Shown: positions 1-8,504 of the stretch, piece by piece
How positions within the stretch are numbered: position 1 is the first letter of the stretch
Layout of the letters: each line of letters starts with the position of its first letter
From: M55B127 sp034521955
GTDB taxonomy: Bacteria > Bacillota > Halanaerobiia > Halanaerobiales > M55B127
Assembly: GCA_034521955.1 (NCBI GenBank)
Contig: JAXHLT010000003.1
Coordinates: 186,001-250,000 of the forward strand
Length of the DNA: 64,000 bases
Direction of reading: 5' to 3'
The notes under the pieces: model-generated
What the model saw: the letters and a program-made list of their open reading frames with translations, nothing else
The model's database searches: none
What the model was told of the DNA's origin: nothing
Translations under genes and position numbers: made by a program

Positions 1-162
1 GCTCATATTCATAAAGTGGCTGTTAAAATGGCAGAAAAATATAATCTGACTGATGAGGGTTTTAGAATTGTTAATAACAATTTAGAAAAAGCCGGTCAGA
101 CAGTCTTTCATATTCACTACCATCTTCTTGGAGGTAGAGAAATGCAGTGGCCACCAGGATAA
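1..162 (+). CDS. HIT (histidine triad) family protein, C-terminal part
   Basis: The reading frame is open at the left edge and ends with TAA at 160-162, so only the last 53 residues are present. The segment HIHYHLLGG is the histidine-triad nucleotide-binding motif, and the ending MQWPPG is typical of the HinT/PKCI branch, which hydrolyses purine nucleoside phosphoramidates. The next gene's ribosome-binding site follows within 15 bases, so the two may be co-transcribed. The family call is firm; the exact substrate is unknown. Confidence 0.88.
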   Translation, partial: AHIHKVAVKMAEKYNLTDEGFRIVNNNLEKAGQTVFHIHYHLLGGREMQWPPG

Positions 163-185
163 AATTGAAAAAAGAGGTGGAAAAG

Positions 186-1478
186 ATGTTAAAAAACAAA
201 ATATTATTAGTTTTAATTATATTACTATTATTTACATTTAACCTAAACGCACAAGACATTGTCTATCAAATACCTATCGAGGGTGATATTGATCAGGCAA
301 TGTTTTCTTTTTTTCAAAGGGGTTTTAACCAAGCCGAAGAAAATAATGCTGATATTATAATTATAAAGATTGATACTTATGGAGGATATGTTGATCCAGC
401 AATAAAGATAAAAGATATTATTTTAAATTCAGATACCAAAACAGTTACCTTTGTATCAAATAGAGCATGGTCTGCTGGTGCTCTTATTGCTATCTCAGGA
501 GAACAAATGATTATGCAGCGGGGTAGCAGTATTGGAGCAGCTGAAACAAGACCAAATGAAGAAAAGTATATTTCAGCCTTAAGAAAAGAATTTAAATCAA
601 CTGCAGAAGCAAGAAATAAAAATCCTGAATTAGCTGCTGCTATGGTCGATGTTGATATAGAAATAGAAGGTATTATTGAAAAGGAAAAATTATTGACCTT
701 AACTGCAGAAGAAGCAGTTGATAATAATATATCAGACTATATGGTTGATAATACAGAAGGATTATATCAATATTTAAATATTAGTGGTAATCAGGTAAAT
801 GTACTTAAATTAACAACTTCTGAAAAATTTGCTAAAGTAGTAACAAATCCATATATAAGCACATTTTTGTTAATAATTGGTTTTAGTGCTTTAATTTTTG
901 AATTACTAGTACCAGGTTTTGGGTTCGGAGGTACTATTGGATTAATTTCATTAGGTATGTTTTTCAGTGGTTATGTAATAAATGGCATAGCAAGCTGGGG
1001 AATAATATTACTATTTTTAGTAGGTTTATTATTAATCCTTCTTGAAGTTTTTGTAGTACCTGGTTTTGGAATAACAGGTATTGGAGGAATAGCTTCAATA
1101 TTAATTAGTTTATATTTCTTATTCCCGACCCCACAAATTGCAATAAATATTATAGCAACAACTTTAATTGCTACGATAGTTGCAACATATTTTATTGCAA
1201 AATATTTTGAAAGTTCAAAAATATGGTCCAAAATATCCTTAGGTACCAGTCAGACAATAGAAGTCGGGTATGTAGCATCAATTGGGAATAAAAAAGTAAT
1301 AGGCAAAAAAGGAATAACTGTAACTCCTCTTAGACCTGCCGGAATTGCTGAAATTGAGGGTAAAAGAGTTGATGTAGTTAGTGAAGGAGGTTTTATTGAT
1401 AAAGAAGAAAAAATAAAGGTTATTGATGTAAGGGGAAGCAAAGTTTTAGTACAAGCATATAAAGAGGGGGAAAATTAA
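186..1478 (+). CDS. NfeD-family membrane-bound ClpP-class serine protease (long form)
   Basis: A 430-residue protein starting at the ATG at 186, five bases after AAAGAGGTGG. The upstream in-frame ATG at 147 lies inside the HIT gene and would spoil the signal peptide. Order: signal peptide (residues 1-22), ClpP/SppA-like domain with nucleophile Ser96 in AWSAGALIAIS and a probable catalytic Lys near residue 126, four or so hydrophobic helices (about 235-345), and a C-terminal NfeD OB-fold (about 370-430). Long NfeD proteins are known to pair with a flotillin-like partner, and floA follows with no intergenic base. Likely role: quality control of membrane proteins in flotillin-rich domains; the true substrate is unknown. 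Confidence 0.92.
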   Translation: MLKNKILLVLIILLLFTFNLNAQDIVYQIPIEGDIDQAMFSFFQRGFNQAEENNADIIIIKIDTYGGYVDPAIKIKDIILNSDTKTVTFVSNRAWSAGALIAISGEQMIMQRGSSIGAAETRPNEEKYISALRKEFKSTAEARNKNPELAAAMVDVDIEIEGIIEKEKLLTLTAEEAVDNNISDYMVDNTEGLYQYLNISGNQVNVLKLTTSEKFAKVVTNPYISTFLLIIGFSALIFELLVPGFGFGGTIGLISLGMFFSGYVINGIASWGIILLFLVGLLLILLEVFVVPGFGITGIGGIASILISLYFLFPTPQIAINIIATTLIATIVATYFIAKYFESSKIWSKISLGTSQTIEVGYVASIGNKKVIGKKGITVTPLRPAGIAEIEGKRVDVVSEGGFIDKEEKIKVIDVRGSKVLVQAYKEGEN

Positions 1479-2465
1479 ATGACATTAGTATCAATATTAA
1501 CAATTTTTGCTGTAATTGCATTTATTATATTATTTTTTTATTTCATCCCATTAGGGTTATGGATTTCTGCAATTGCAGCTGGTGTAAAAATAGGGTTTTT
1601 TAATTTAATTGGAATGAGATTGAGAAGGGTTGTACCTTCATCAATTGTTGGTCCTTTAATTAAATCACATAAAGCTGGTTTAGATTTAACTAGTGATAAG
1701 CTTGAGGCCCACTATTTAGCGGGTGGAGATGTAAATAAAGTAGTAGATGCTTTAATAGCTGCTCAAAGAGCAGAGATACCATTACCATTTGAAAGAGCAG
1801 CTGCAATTGATCTTGCTGGTAGAGATGTATTAGAAGCAGTAAAAATGAGTGTCAATCCTAAGGTGATTAAAACACCTTTAGTTACAGCAGTAGCAAGAGA
1901 TGGAATTCAGGTTATGGCAACTGCTAGAGTTACTGTTAGAGCTAATATAGAGAGACTTGTTGGTGGTGCAGGTGAAGAAACAGTCCTTGCACGTGTCGGA
2001 GAAGGAATTGTTACAACAGTTGGTTCTGCAAATACACATAAAAAAGTACTTGAAAATCCTGACTCTATTTCCAAAACAGTTTTAAATAAAGGATTGGATT
2101 CAGGAACAGCTTTTGAAATACTTTCGATCGATATTGCTGATGTTGATGTTGGTAAAAATATTGGTGCACAGTTACAAATCGATCAAGCTGAAGCAGATAA
2201 AGAAATAGCTCAAGCTAAAGCTGAAGAAAGAAGAGCAATGGCAGTAGCGAAAGAACAAGAAATGAGAGCTGAGGTACAAGAAATGCAGGCAAAGGTTGTT
2301 AAAGCTGAGGCTGAAGTTCCACTAGCTATTGCAGAAGCATTTAGAAGTGGTAACTTAGGAGTAATGGATTATATGAAGTATAAAAATATTAAAGCTGATA
2401 CTTCGATGAGAGAAGGAATCTCTCAATTTAGTGGAGATGAATCTGAAGGAGATAAAGAGGAATAA
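1479..2465 (+). CDS. floA: Flotillin-like protein FloA (SPFH/band 7 family)
   Basis: A 328-residue protein, the usual length for the FloA/YqfA (UPF0365) family. It has an N-terminal membrane-inserted hydrophobic segment (about residues 5-40), an SPFH domain, and an Ala/Glu-rich coiled coil (about 230-285) that drives oligomerisation. The ATG directly abuts the nfeD stop codon, with AGAGGGGG inside nfeD as ribosome-binding site, so translation is probably coupled. FloA scaffolds functional membrane microdomains. The next gene begins 15 bases downstream. Confidence 0.95.
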   Translation: MTLVSILTIFAVIAFIILFFYFIPLGLWISAIAAGVKIGFFNLIGMRLRRVVPSSIVGPLIKSHKAGLDLTSDKLEAHYLAGGDVNKVVDALIAAQRAEIPLPFERAAAIDLAGRDVLEAVKMSVNPKVIKTPLVTAVARDGIQVMATARVTVRANIERLVGGAGEETVLARVGEGIVTTVGSANTHKKVLENPDSISKTVLNKGLDSGTAFEILSIDIADVDVGKNIGAQLQIDQAEADKEIAQAKAEERRAMAVAKEQEMRAEVQEMQAKVVKAEAEVPLAIAEAFRSGNLGVMDYMKYKNIKADTSMREGISQFSGDESEGDKEE

Positions 2466-2480
2466 AAAGAAGGTGTAAAA

Positions 2481-2852
2481 ATGGATGAAATATTCAGCTA
2501 TTGGCCATTATTAATTTTCGGTTTAGCAATTTTATCTAGAATTATGAGAACTGTAAATAATAGGCAGAATAAGGTTATAAAAAAATCAGAACTTGATACT
2601 AAATCACAAAAGAATAAACAAAACCAAAGTGAAAATTTTAGTTTTGATAAAGAAGATAATATGAGTTATCAAAAAGAAGAACCTAAAACTTCTGTTCAAA
2701 AGCGAAATTTAACAAGTAAAAATAAAATTAAAAAAATAAAAATTAAAAAAGTAAAAAAACAAAAAAATAGTCATATAATAAGAAATAAAGATGATCTAAT
2801 TAGAGGAATTATCGTAAAAGAAGTGTTAGATAAGCCAAAATTTATGGAATAA
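2481..2852 (+). CDS. Small basic membrane-anchored protein, unknown function
   Basis: A 123-residue protein with one N-terminal hydrophobic helix (about residues 6-20), a long Lys/Asn/Gln-rich linker that is probably disordered (about 30-100), and a C-terminal patch reading DLIRGIIVKEVLDKPKF. From memory, small proteins beside nfeD/floA in other Clostridia also end in a short motif of this type (roughly RGIILSEVLGPPR), which suggests a conserved tail docking to a partner. It lies 15 bases after floA in the same operon and is followed by a terminator. No known domain is recognised; a role with NfeD/FloA is inferred from position only. Confidence 0.75.
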   Translation: MDEIFSYWPLLIFGLAILSRIMRTVNNRQNKVIKKSELDTKSQKNKQNQSENFSFDKEDNMSYQKEEPKTSVQKRNLTSKNKIKKIKIKKVKKQKNSHIIRNKDDLIRGIIVKEVLDKPKFME

Positions 2853-2890
2853 AGTAACTAATAAAGTTAATAATACTTAATAATATAACA

Positions 2891-2922
2891 AACACACCTC
2901 ATTATGGGGTGTGTTTTTTTAA
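2891..2922 (+). terminator. Rho-independent terminator after the nfeD-floA operon
   Basis: AACACACCTC pairs with GGGGTGTGTT around a short AT loop and is followed by a run of seven T. It closes the nfeD-floA-small protein operon. Confidence 0.9.
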
Positions 2923-3018
2923 TTTTAGTCGATAATAAGTTGTTATATTAGTAATTTACATCTATTTAATAACATATTAAAGATAAATATAATAGAAGTG
3001 TTGAATTAATAGTCAAAT

Positions 3019-3029
3019 TATGTTATATT
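3019..3029 (+). promoter_or_regulatory. Candidate CcpN-type operator upstream of the ccpN-like gene
   Basis: TATGTTATATT matches the Bacillus CcpN operator consensus as I recall it (TRTGHYATAYW) at all 11 positions. It sits between a possible -10 box (TATAAT, 2988-2993) and the start codon at 3065, a sensible place for autorepression. The region is AT-rich, so chance matches are likely and this remains a candidate. Confidence 0.35.
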
Positions 3030-3064
3030 ATTTTGTGAATACTAAATTAATTAGGAGGTGTCGT

Positions 3065-3673
3065 ATGGAATTATCTAAAAGACAAAAAGAAATTATCGAA
3101 ATAGTGAAAAAACAGGGACCTGTTTCTTCTAAAAAAATTGCTGATAATCTTGGTTTGTCCAGAGCAACAATTAGATCAGACTTATCCATTTTATCTATGT
3201 TAAATATATTAGATGCAAAACCTAATGTAGGTTATTATCTGATACAGGAAGATTATCAATTAAGAGATATTGAAAGACTATACAAAAAAAATGTAAGTGA
3301 AATTATGAGTGATCCTATTCAGGTTGAGGAAAAAACTAGTATATATGATACTATAGTTAAAATGTTTTTAGAAGATGTTGGCTCTATAGTTGTTATAAAT
3401 GATAAAGGAAAGTTAAGTGGAGTAATATCCAGGAAAGATCTTTTAAAGATGAGTATAGGTCAAAGTAATTTAAAAAATACACCTGTTAGTTTAGCAATGA
3501 CAAGAAAACCGAAAATAATTTCTGTAACCCCCGAAAGTACATTTATAGATGCTGCTAGAAAAATAAGATACCATAAAATTGATTTTCTTCCAGTAATCAA
3601 AAATGATGATGAAGTTGTAGGTAGGATTAGTAAAACAACTATTATAAAAGAATTTATAGACTATATAGACTAA
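3065..3673 (+). CDS. CcpN-like transcriptional regulator (HTH plus CBS pair)
   Basis: A 202-residue protein. The ATG at 3065 was chosen because TTAGGAGGTG ends five bases before it; an upstream in-frame start at 3020 has no ribosome-binding site. An N-terminal winged HTH (about 1-60, with GPVSSKKIADNLGLSRATIR) is followed by two CBS domains (about 80-200), the architecture of CcpN/YqzB. In Bacillus CcpN represses gapB and pckA during glycolytic growth and senses ATP/ADP. Here glpX, a gluconeogenic gene, follows after 23 bases, so local control of gluconeogenesis is a reasonable inference. B. subtilis ccpN lies between glyS and dnaG; it is absent from that position here. Confidence 0.88.
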   Translation: MELSKRQKEIIEIVKKQGPVSSKKIADNLGLSRATIRSDLSILSMLNILDAKPNVGYYLIQEDYQLRDIERLYKKNVSEIMSDPIQVEEKTSIYDTIVKMFLEDVGSIVVINDKGKLSGVISRKDLLKMSIGQSNLKNTPVSLAMTRKPKIISVTPESTFIDAARKIRYHKIDFLPVIKNDDEVVGRISKTTIIKEFIDYID

Positions 3674-3696
3674 TTTTTAAGGAGTTGAAATATAAG

Positions 3697-4701
3697 ATGA
3701 AAAGACAACTAGGATTTGAATTTGTAAGAGTTAGTGAATCAGCTGCTTTAGCTGCTGCTCCATGGATGGGGAAGGGCTGCAAAAAATGTGTTGATGGTGC
3801 AGCTGTTGATACAATGAGAAAAGTTTTTGATACTATGGAGATTAATGGTACCGTAGTAATTGGTGAAGGAGAAAAAGATGAAGCTCCTCACCTTTATATA
3901 GGAGAAGAAATTGGAGATGGAAGAGCAGAACCACAATTAGATATTGCAGTAGACCCTGTTGAAGGTACTACATTAGTTTCAAAGGGTTTACCAAATGCAT
4001 TGGCAGTTGTTGTAGTTGCAGAAAGACATAGTCTTTTACAAGCTCCTGATACATATATGGATAAAATAGCTGTTGGTCCTAAAGCTAAAGGTAAAATTAA
4101 TCTAGATGCTTCTGTGGAAGATAATTTAAGAGCAGTAGCAGGTGCAGTAAATAAAAGTATAAAAGATCTAACTATTGTTGTCTTAGATCGACCAAGACAT
4201 AAAAAATTAATTAATGATATACGATCAATTGGTGCTAGAATTAAGTTAATTAGTGATGGAGATGTAGCTGGAGGTATTGCTACTGGACTATCAGATTCTG
4301 GAGTAGATATGATGATGGGAATTGGGGGAGCAACTGAAGGTGTTTTAACAGCGGCAGCACTCAGATGTTTGGGTGGAGAAATACAGGCTAGGCTAAAACC
4401 AAGAAATGAAAAAGACCATCAAAAAGCAAAAGATTTAGGTATAGAGGATGTTGATAAACTTTACTTTACCGAAGACCTTGCACAAGGAAAAGACATTATC
4501 TTTTCTGCTACTGCAATAACTGATGGTGATTTATTACAGGGTTTAAGATATAGTCAAAATAGTGCTACATCTCATACAATGCTTTTAAGAAGTAAAACAG
4601 GTACTGTCAGATTTATTAAAACTAATCATACAATCACAAGAAAACCAGAATACTTTCCTAAAGATATATTCAACCCAGATTTTAGTAATTTAATAGAGTA
4701 A
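3697..4701 (+). CDS. glpX: Fructose-1,6-bisphosphatase class II
   Basis: A 334-residue enzyme that hydrolyses fructose-1,6-bisphosphate to fructose-6-phosphate, a committed gluconeogenic step. Visible motifs are GEGEKDEAP near the N-terminus, the metal-binding DPVEGTT, and GIGGATEGVLTAAAL. The ATG at 3697 gives the usual family N-terminus (LGFEFVRVSESAALAAAPWMGKG-like) and lies 12 bases after AAGGAG; an in-frame TTG at 3685 touches the ribosome-binding site and is unlikely. Co-transcribed with the CcpN-like gene and followed by a terminator. Confidence 0.95.
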   Translation: MKRQLGFEFVRVSESAALAAAPWMGKGCKKCVDGAAVDTMRKVFDTMEINGTVVIGEGEKDEAPHLYIGEEIGDGRAEPQLDIAVDPVEGTTLVSKGLPNALAVVVVAERHSLLQAPDTYMDKIAVGPKAKGKINLDASVEDNLRAVAGAVNKSIKDLTIVVLDRPRHKKLINDIRSIGARIKLISDGDVAGGIATGLSDSGVDMMMGIGGATEGVLTAAALRCLGGEIQARLKPRNEKDHQKAKDLGIEDVDKLYFTEDLAQGKDIIFSATAITDGDLLQGLRYSQNSATSHTMLLRSKTGTVRFIKTNHTITRKPEYFPKDIFNPDFSNLIE

Positions 4702-4728
4702 TATTTTTTAATATAATATATTTGAAAT

Positions 4729-4772
4729 TACCAGCCACTGCTTATAAGATAAGCTTTAGGCTGGTTTTATTT
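4729..4772 (+). terminator. Terminator-like hairpin after glpX
   Basis: ACCAGCC (4730-4736) pairs with GGCTGGT (4759-4765) and is followed by TTTATTTGT. The 22-base loop can fold a smaller helix (CTTAT/ATAAG). A likely intrinsic terminator ending the ccpN-glpX unit. Confidence 0.7.
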
Positions 4773-4783
4773 GTCTTATATAC

Positions 4784-4811
4784 TTGTTTCATAACTTATA
4801 TGTGTTATAAT
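4784..4811 (+). promoter_or_regulatory. Promoter for the phoH operon
   Basis: TTGTTT, 16-base spacer, TATAAT at 4806-4811, preceded by TGT as an extended -10. It lies just after the glpX terminator and would give a leader of about 105 bases before phoH. Confidence 0.65.
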
Positions 4812-4924
4812 ATTCATAGTGTACTTTATTCATAAAACTATTTGTAAATAATGGAGGAATATTTTAATTCCTATTGAATAAATTAAAAGTAGGTTAAAAA
4901 AATGTAGTTATGAGGAGGGATCCG

Positions 4925-5887
4925 GTGGTACCGGTTAAAGATAGTTTTGATATAAGTGATTATCATGTTTCAAGAAATGTTTTTGGTAATAAAGATAAAA
5001 ATATTAAAATAATAGAAGAAATGCTTAATGTTAAAATAATAGCAAGAGGAAGTAATGTGAAAATTGAAGGCAAAAAAAATGATGTTAAGTTAACTAAGAG
5101 AGTTATTGAAGAAATGGTTAAGTTAGCAGATACAGGAAAAAATATTGATAAAAGTCAGGTCAAGTATGCTGTTGAATTATTAAGTAAGAATAATAGTATG
5201 GATTTAGGAAACCTTTATGATGAGGTATTACAAGTGAATTTTAAAGGTAGAAAAATAAAGGTTAAAACTTTAGGGCAAAAATATTATGTAGAAGCAATAA
5301 AAAATAATGATATTGTTTTTTCTATTGGTCCGGCAGGTACGGGGAAAACATATTTGGCTATGGTAATGGCTGTAAAAAGTTTGCTTAATAAAGACGCCAA
5401 TAGAATTGTATTAACCAGACCTGCAATTGAGGCTGGAGAAAAACTAGGATTTTTACCTGGAGACATGCAGGATAAAGTAGATCCTTATTTAAGACCATTA
5501 TATGATGCATTATATGATATACTAGGACCAGAAAAAGTGAGTCAGTATTTAGAAAAAGATATTATTGAAGTGGCACCTCTAGCATATATGAGAGGGAGAA
5601 CTTTAGATGATTCTTTTGTTATTTTGGATGAAGCTCAAAATACGACTCCAGAACAGATGAAAATGTTTTTAACAAGAATAGGTTTTAACTCACATGCGGT
5701 AATTACTGGAGATATAACACAAATTGATTTACCTCGCAGTTCAAATTCTGGTTTAAATCAAGTAAGGAAAATATTAAAAAATATAAAAGGTATTGAATTT
5801 GTATACCTTACTAACCAGGATGTAGTTAGACATGACCTTGTAAAAGATATTATTAAGGCATATGAGAGGCATGAAAGTGGGAAATAA
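4925..5887 (+). CDS. phoH: PhoH-like ATPase
   Basis: A 320-residue protein of the PhoH/YbeZ family. The GTG at 4925 is preferred because GAGGAGGGA ends six bases before it; the ATG at 4910 would place that Shine-Dalgarno sequence inside the coding region. An N-terminal KH-like region (residues 20-75) precedes the P-loop ATPase domain with Walker A GPAGTGKT (about residue 135) and Walker B VILDEAQN. PhoH proteins act with YbeY in RNA metabolism, and ybeY lies two genes downstream. First gene of a long operon. Confidence 0.93.
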   Translation: MVPVKDSFDISDYHVSRNVFGNKDKNIKIIEEMLNVKIIARGSNVKIEGKKNDVKLTKRVIEEMVKLADTGKNIDKSQVKYAVELLSKNNSMDLGNLYDEVLQVNFKGRKIKVKTLGQKYYVEAIKNNDIVFSIGPAGTGKTYLAMVMAVKSLLNKDANRIVLTRPAIEAGEKLGFLPGDMQDKVDPYLRPLYDALYDILGPEKVSQYLEKDIIEVAPLAYMRGRTLDDSFVILDEAQNTTPEQMKMFLTRIGFNSHAVITGDITQIDLPRSSNSGLNQVRKILKNIKGIEFVYLTNQDVVRHDLVKDIIKAYERHESGK

Positions 5888-5889
5888 TT

Positions 5890-8049
5890 ATGCAAATTAT
5901 TGAGCATATTAAAAAGAAGGTCAATAAATGGTTTGATTTTGATATAAAATTAGATAGTGTTTATAAAAGAAGAATTAGTTTGATTGTCTTTTTTATAGTC
6001 TTAACAATTATATTAACTTTTAACTTTTTTCCTAATCAAATAGACCTAGAGGTCGGTCAAGTTAGTAGAAGTGATATAATAGCTCCACGAACTGTTACAT
6101 TTGTTGACCAACAAAAAACAGAACAGTTAAGAGAAGTTGCTGTAGAGTCAGCATCAAAAGTATATGAAGAAGATACCTCAGTAAATAGAAGTATCTTAAA
6201 TGGCATTGATAATCTCTTTAGTATTGTAATAGAAACAAAAAATAATATAGAAAGTACTGAAGGTTTTCAAATAAACAATACATTTTTAACTGAAATTAAG
6301 TCTAATAATCAATTAGAAATCAGTATAAATGATTTGAATTTGTTATTAAAGTCTGAAATTGATAAAATTAATTCATTACACAACAGTTCAAAAGATATTA
6401 TGGAAGAGGTTTTACAGGAAAGAATATTTCCCGAGAATCTTATAGAAACAAGAAACAGAATAAATCAACTGGCTTTAGAAACCAGTTTTGAAAGAGAATA
6501 TAGACTTCTCTTGGCAAACATACTTACAAATTATGTAGAACCCAATATGATATTAGATTTAAAAGCAACAGAACAAAGACAACAGGAGGCCTTAAGTGAA
6601 ATAGAGCCTGTTGAACGAACAGTATTAAAAGGTGAAAACATAATACGTAAAGGTGATATTGTATCACAAGATGATATGCGAGTTTTAGAGGCATTGGGTT
6701 TAAGAAAACCTAATATTAACTTTGTAAACTTGCTTGGAGTGTTAATTACCTTAACTGTTTTAGTTTTACTTTTAGGATATTATATTAAAAACTATGAAAA
6801 TAATATTTGGAAAAATTTAAATAAATTAATTTTGATAGAATCATTAATTATTTTAGTCTTACTTTTGGCAAAAATAATAAGTTTATTTCAATCTAATTTT
6901 GTGGTATATTTAGTTCCAGCAGCTATTGCATCAATATTGATAACTGTATTAATTAATACCAATATTGCTTTAGTTGTAACTACATTTATAAGTTTTTTAG
7001 TTGCTATGATTTTTGGTAATTTATATATTGCTGCAGCTATAGTATTTGTTGGTGGACTTGTAGGGATAATAAGTGTTAGTGATGTAAGTCAAAGAAGTGA
7101 TCTTATAAAAGCCGGATTTAATGTTAGTGTTGCATTAGTTATTTTTATTACTGGTTTAACATTAATGGATTTTACAAATAATTGGATTGAGTTATTATGG
7201 GTAGTTTCTATGGGTATATTAAATGGTATATTTGTTGCAATTCTAGCAAATGGTTTGTTACCATATTTAGAAAATATATTTGATCTAACTTCATCTGTAA
7301 AATTATTAGAGTTATCCAATCCCAGCCATCCGTTATTAAAAAGGCTATTAGTTGAAGCTCCTGGAACTTACCATCACAGCATAATTGTTGGAAATTTAGC
7401 TGAAAATGCTGCTGATAAAATTGGGGCAGATTCTTTACTTACAAGAGTAGGAGCATATTTTCATGATATAGGTAAATTAAAAAGACCATACTTTTTTTCA
7501 GATAATCAATTTGGTGGAGATAATCCTCATGACAGGACATCACCCAACTTAAGTTCTTTAATTATAAAATCACATGTAAAAGATGGAATGGAGTTAGCAA
7601 ATAAATATAACCTGCCAAGAGCGATAAAAGATATTATAGTACAACATCAGGGTACAGGACTTATCTCATTTTTCTATAAACAAGCAATCGAGAAAAGTAA
7701 ACATGGTAGTATAAAGGAAAGTGATTTTAGATACGATGGTCCCAAACCTCAGACTAAAGAAGCAGCTTTAATAATGTTATCTGATACAGTGGAGGCTGCC
7801 GTTAGATCAAAAAACTTTAACAGGAATAATCACAACCGTATAGAAGTATTTGTTAAGGAGTTAATTAGAGAAAAATTAAATGATGGACAGTTAGATGAGT
7901 CATCATTAACATTAAATGAATTAGATCAAATTGCAGATAGTTTTGTACAAATACTAACTGGAATTTATCATAAAAGAATTGAATATCCTGATAATTTAGC
8001 AAAAGAGTTTAAAAAGGATGATAAAAATGATCAAAATGGAAATAAATAA
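5890..8049 (+). CDS. 7TM-HD phosphodiesterase (PgpH/YqfF type), probably c-di-AMP specific
   Basis: A 719-residue membrane protein. N-terminal helix (about 25-45), a large extracytoplasmic 7TMR-HDED domain (about 50-270), seven hydrophobic helices (about 280-470), then a cytoplasmic HD domain with H495 in YHHSIIVGN and the H525-D526 pair in YFHDIGKLKRP. Family members PgpH of Listeria and YqfF hydrolyse c-di-AMP to pApA, affecting potassium, osmolyte and wall homeostasis. Starts two bases after phoH and overlaps ybeY at its 3' end, so the three are translated as one unit. Confidence 0.93.
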   Translation: MQIIEHIKKKVNKWFDFDIKLDSVYKRRISLIVFFIVLTIILTFNFFPNQIDLEVGQVSRSDIIAPRTVTFVDQQKTEQLREVAVESASKVYEEDTSVNRSILNGIDNLFSIVIETKNNIESTEGFQINNTFLTEIKSNNQLEISINDLNLLLKSEIDKINSLHNSSKDIMEEVLQERIFPENLIETRNRINQLALETSFEREYRLLLANILTNYVEPNMILDLKATEQRQQEALSEIEPVERTVLKGENIIRKGDIVSQDDMRVLEALGLRKPNINFVNLLGVLITLTVLVLLLGYYIKNYENNIWKNLNKLILIESLIILVLLLAKIISLFQSNFVVYLVPAAIASILITVLINTNIALVVTTFISFLVAMIFGNLYIAAAIVFVGGLVGIISVSDVSQRSDLIKAGFNVSVALVIFITGLTLMDFTNNWIELLWVVSMGILNGIFVAILANGLLPYLENIFDLTSSVKLLELSNPSHPLLKRLLVEAPGTYHHSIIVGNLAENAADKIGADSLLTRVGAYFHDIGKLKRPYFFSDNQFGGDNPHDRTSPNLSSLIIKSHVKDGMELANKYNLPRAIKDIIVQHQGTGLISFFYKQAIEKSKHGSIKESDFRYDGPKPQTKEAALIMLSDTVEAAVRSKNFNRNNHNRIEVFVKELIREKLNDGQLDESSLTLNELDQIADSFVQILTGIYHKRIEYPDNLAKEFKKDDKNDQNGNK

Positions 8050-8455
8050 TCAGCAAGAAAAGATTGATATTGATAAAAACCTTTATAAAGACTTTAAAAA
8101 TATTATTACTAAAGCTACTGAAATGGAAGGTTATGATGGTGGTGAAATAAGTGTTGCTTTAGTTGATAACGCAAAGATAAGAGAATTAAATAAAAAGTTT
8201 CGTAAAAAAGATGAAGTAACTGATGTACTGTCATTTCCTATGGATGAAGAAATATTAGGTGATATAATTATTTCTGCTGAAAGAGCATTAAGTCAGTCAA
8301 AAGACTATGGACATTCTTTTAAACGAGAGATATGTTATTTGGTTACACATGGTATATTACATTTATTAGGTTATGACCATAAAAATGAAGGCGAAAAAAA
8401 AGAGATGAGAAAAAAAGAAGAAAGAATTTTAAAGGAATTAGAAATTAAAAGATAA
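8027..8455 (+). CDS. ybeY: Endoribonuclease YbeY (rRNA maturation factor)
   Basis: About 142 residues. The zinc-binding signature HGILHLLGYDH near the C-terminus is diagnostic for the UPF0054/YbeY family, a single-strand endoribonuclease in 16S rRNA 3' maturation and ribosome quality control. Three in-frame ATGs (8018, 8027, 8036) overlap the end of the phosphodiesterase gene; AAAAAGG at 8011-8017 best fits 8027, but 8036 is also possible. Overlap with the preceding gene implies translational coupling. Confidence 0.94.
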   Translation: MIKMEINNQQEKIDIDKNLYKDFKNIITKATEMEGYDGGEISVALVDNAKIRELNKKFRKKDEVTDVLSFPMDEEILGDIIISAERALSQSKDYGHSFKREICYLVTHGILHLLGYDHKNEGEKKEMRKKEERILKELEIKR

Positions 8456-8504
8456 TAATAATTAAAGTACTGTAATTGGATCTTGAACTGGAGGGCATTT
8501 AAGA

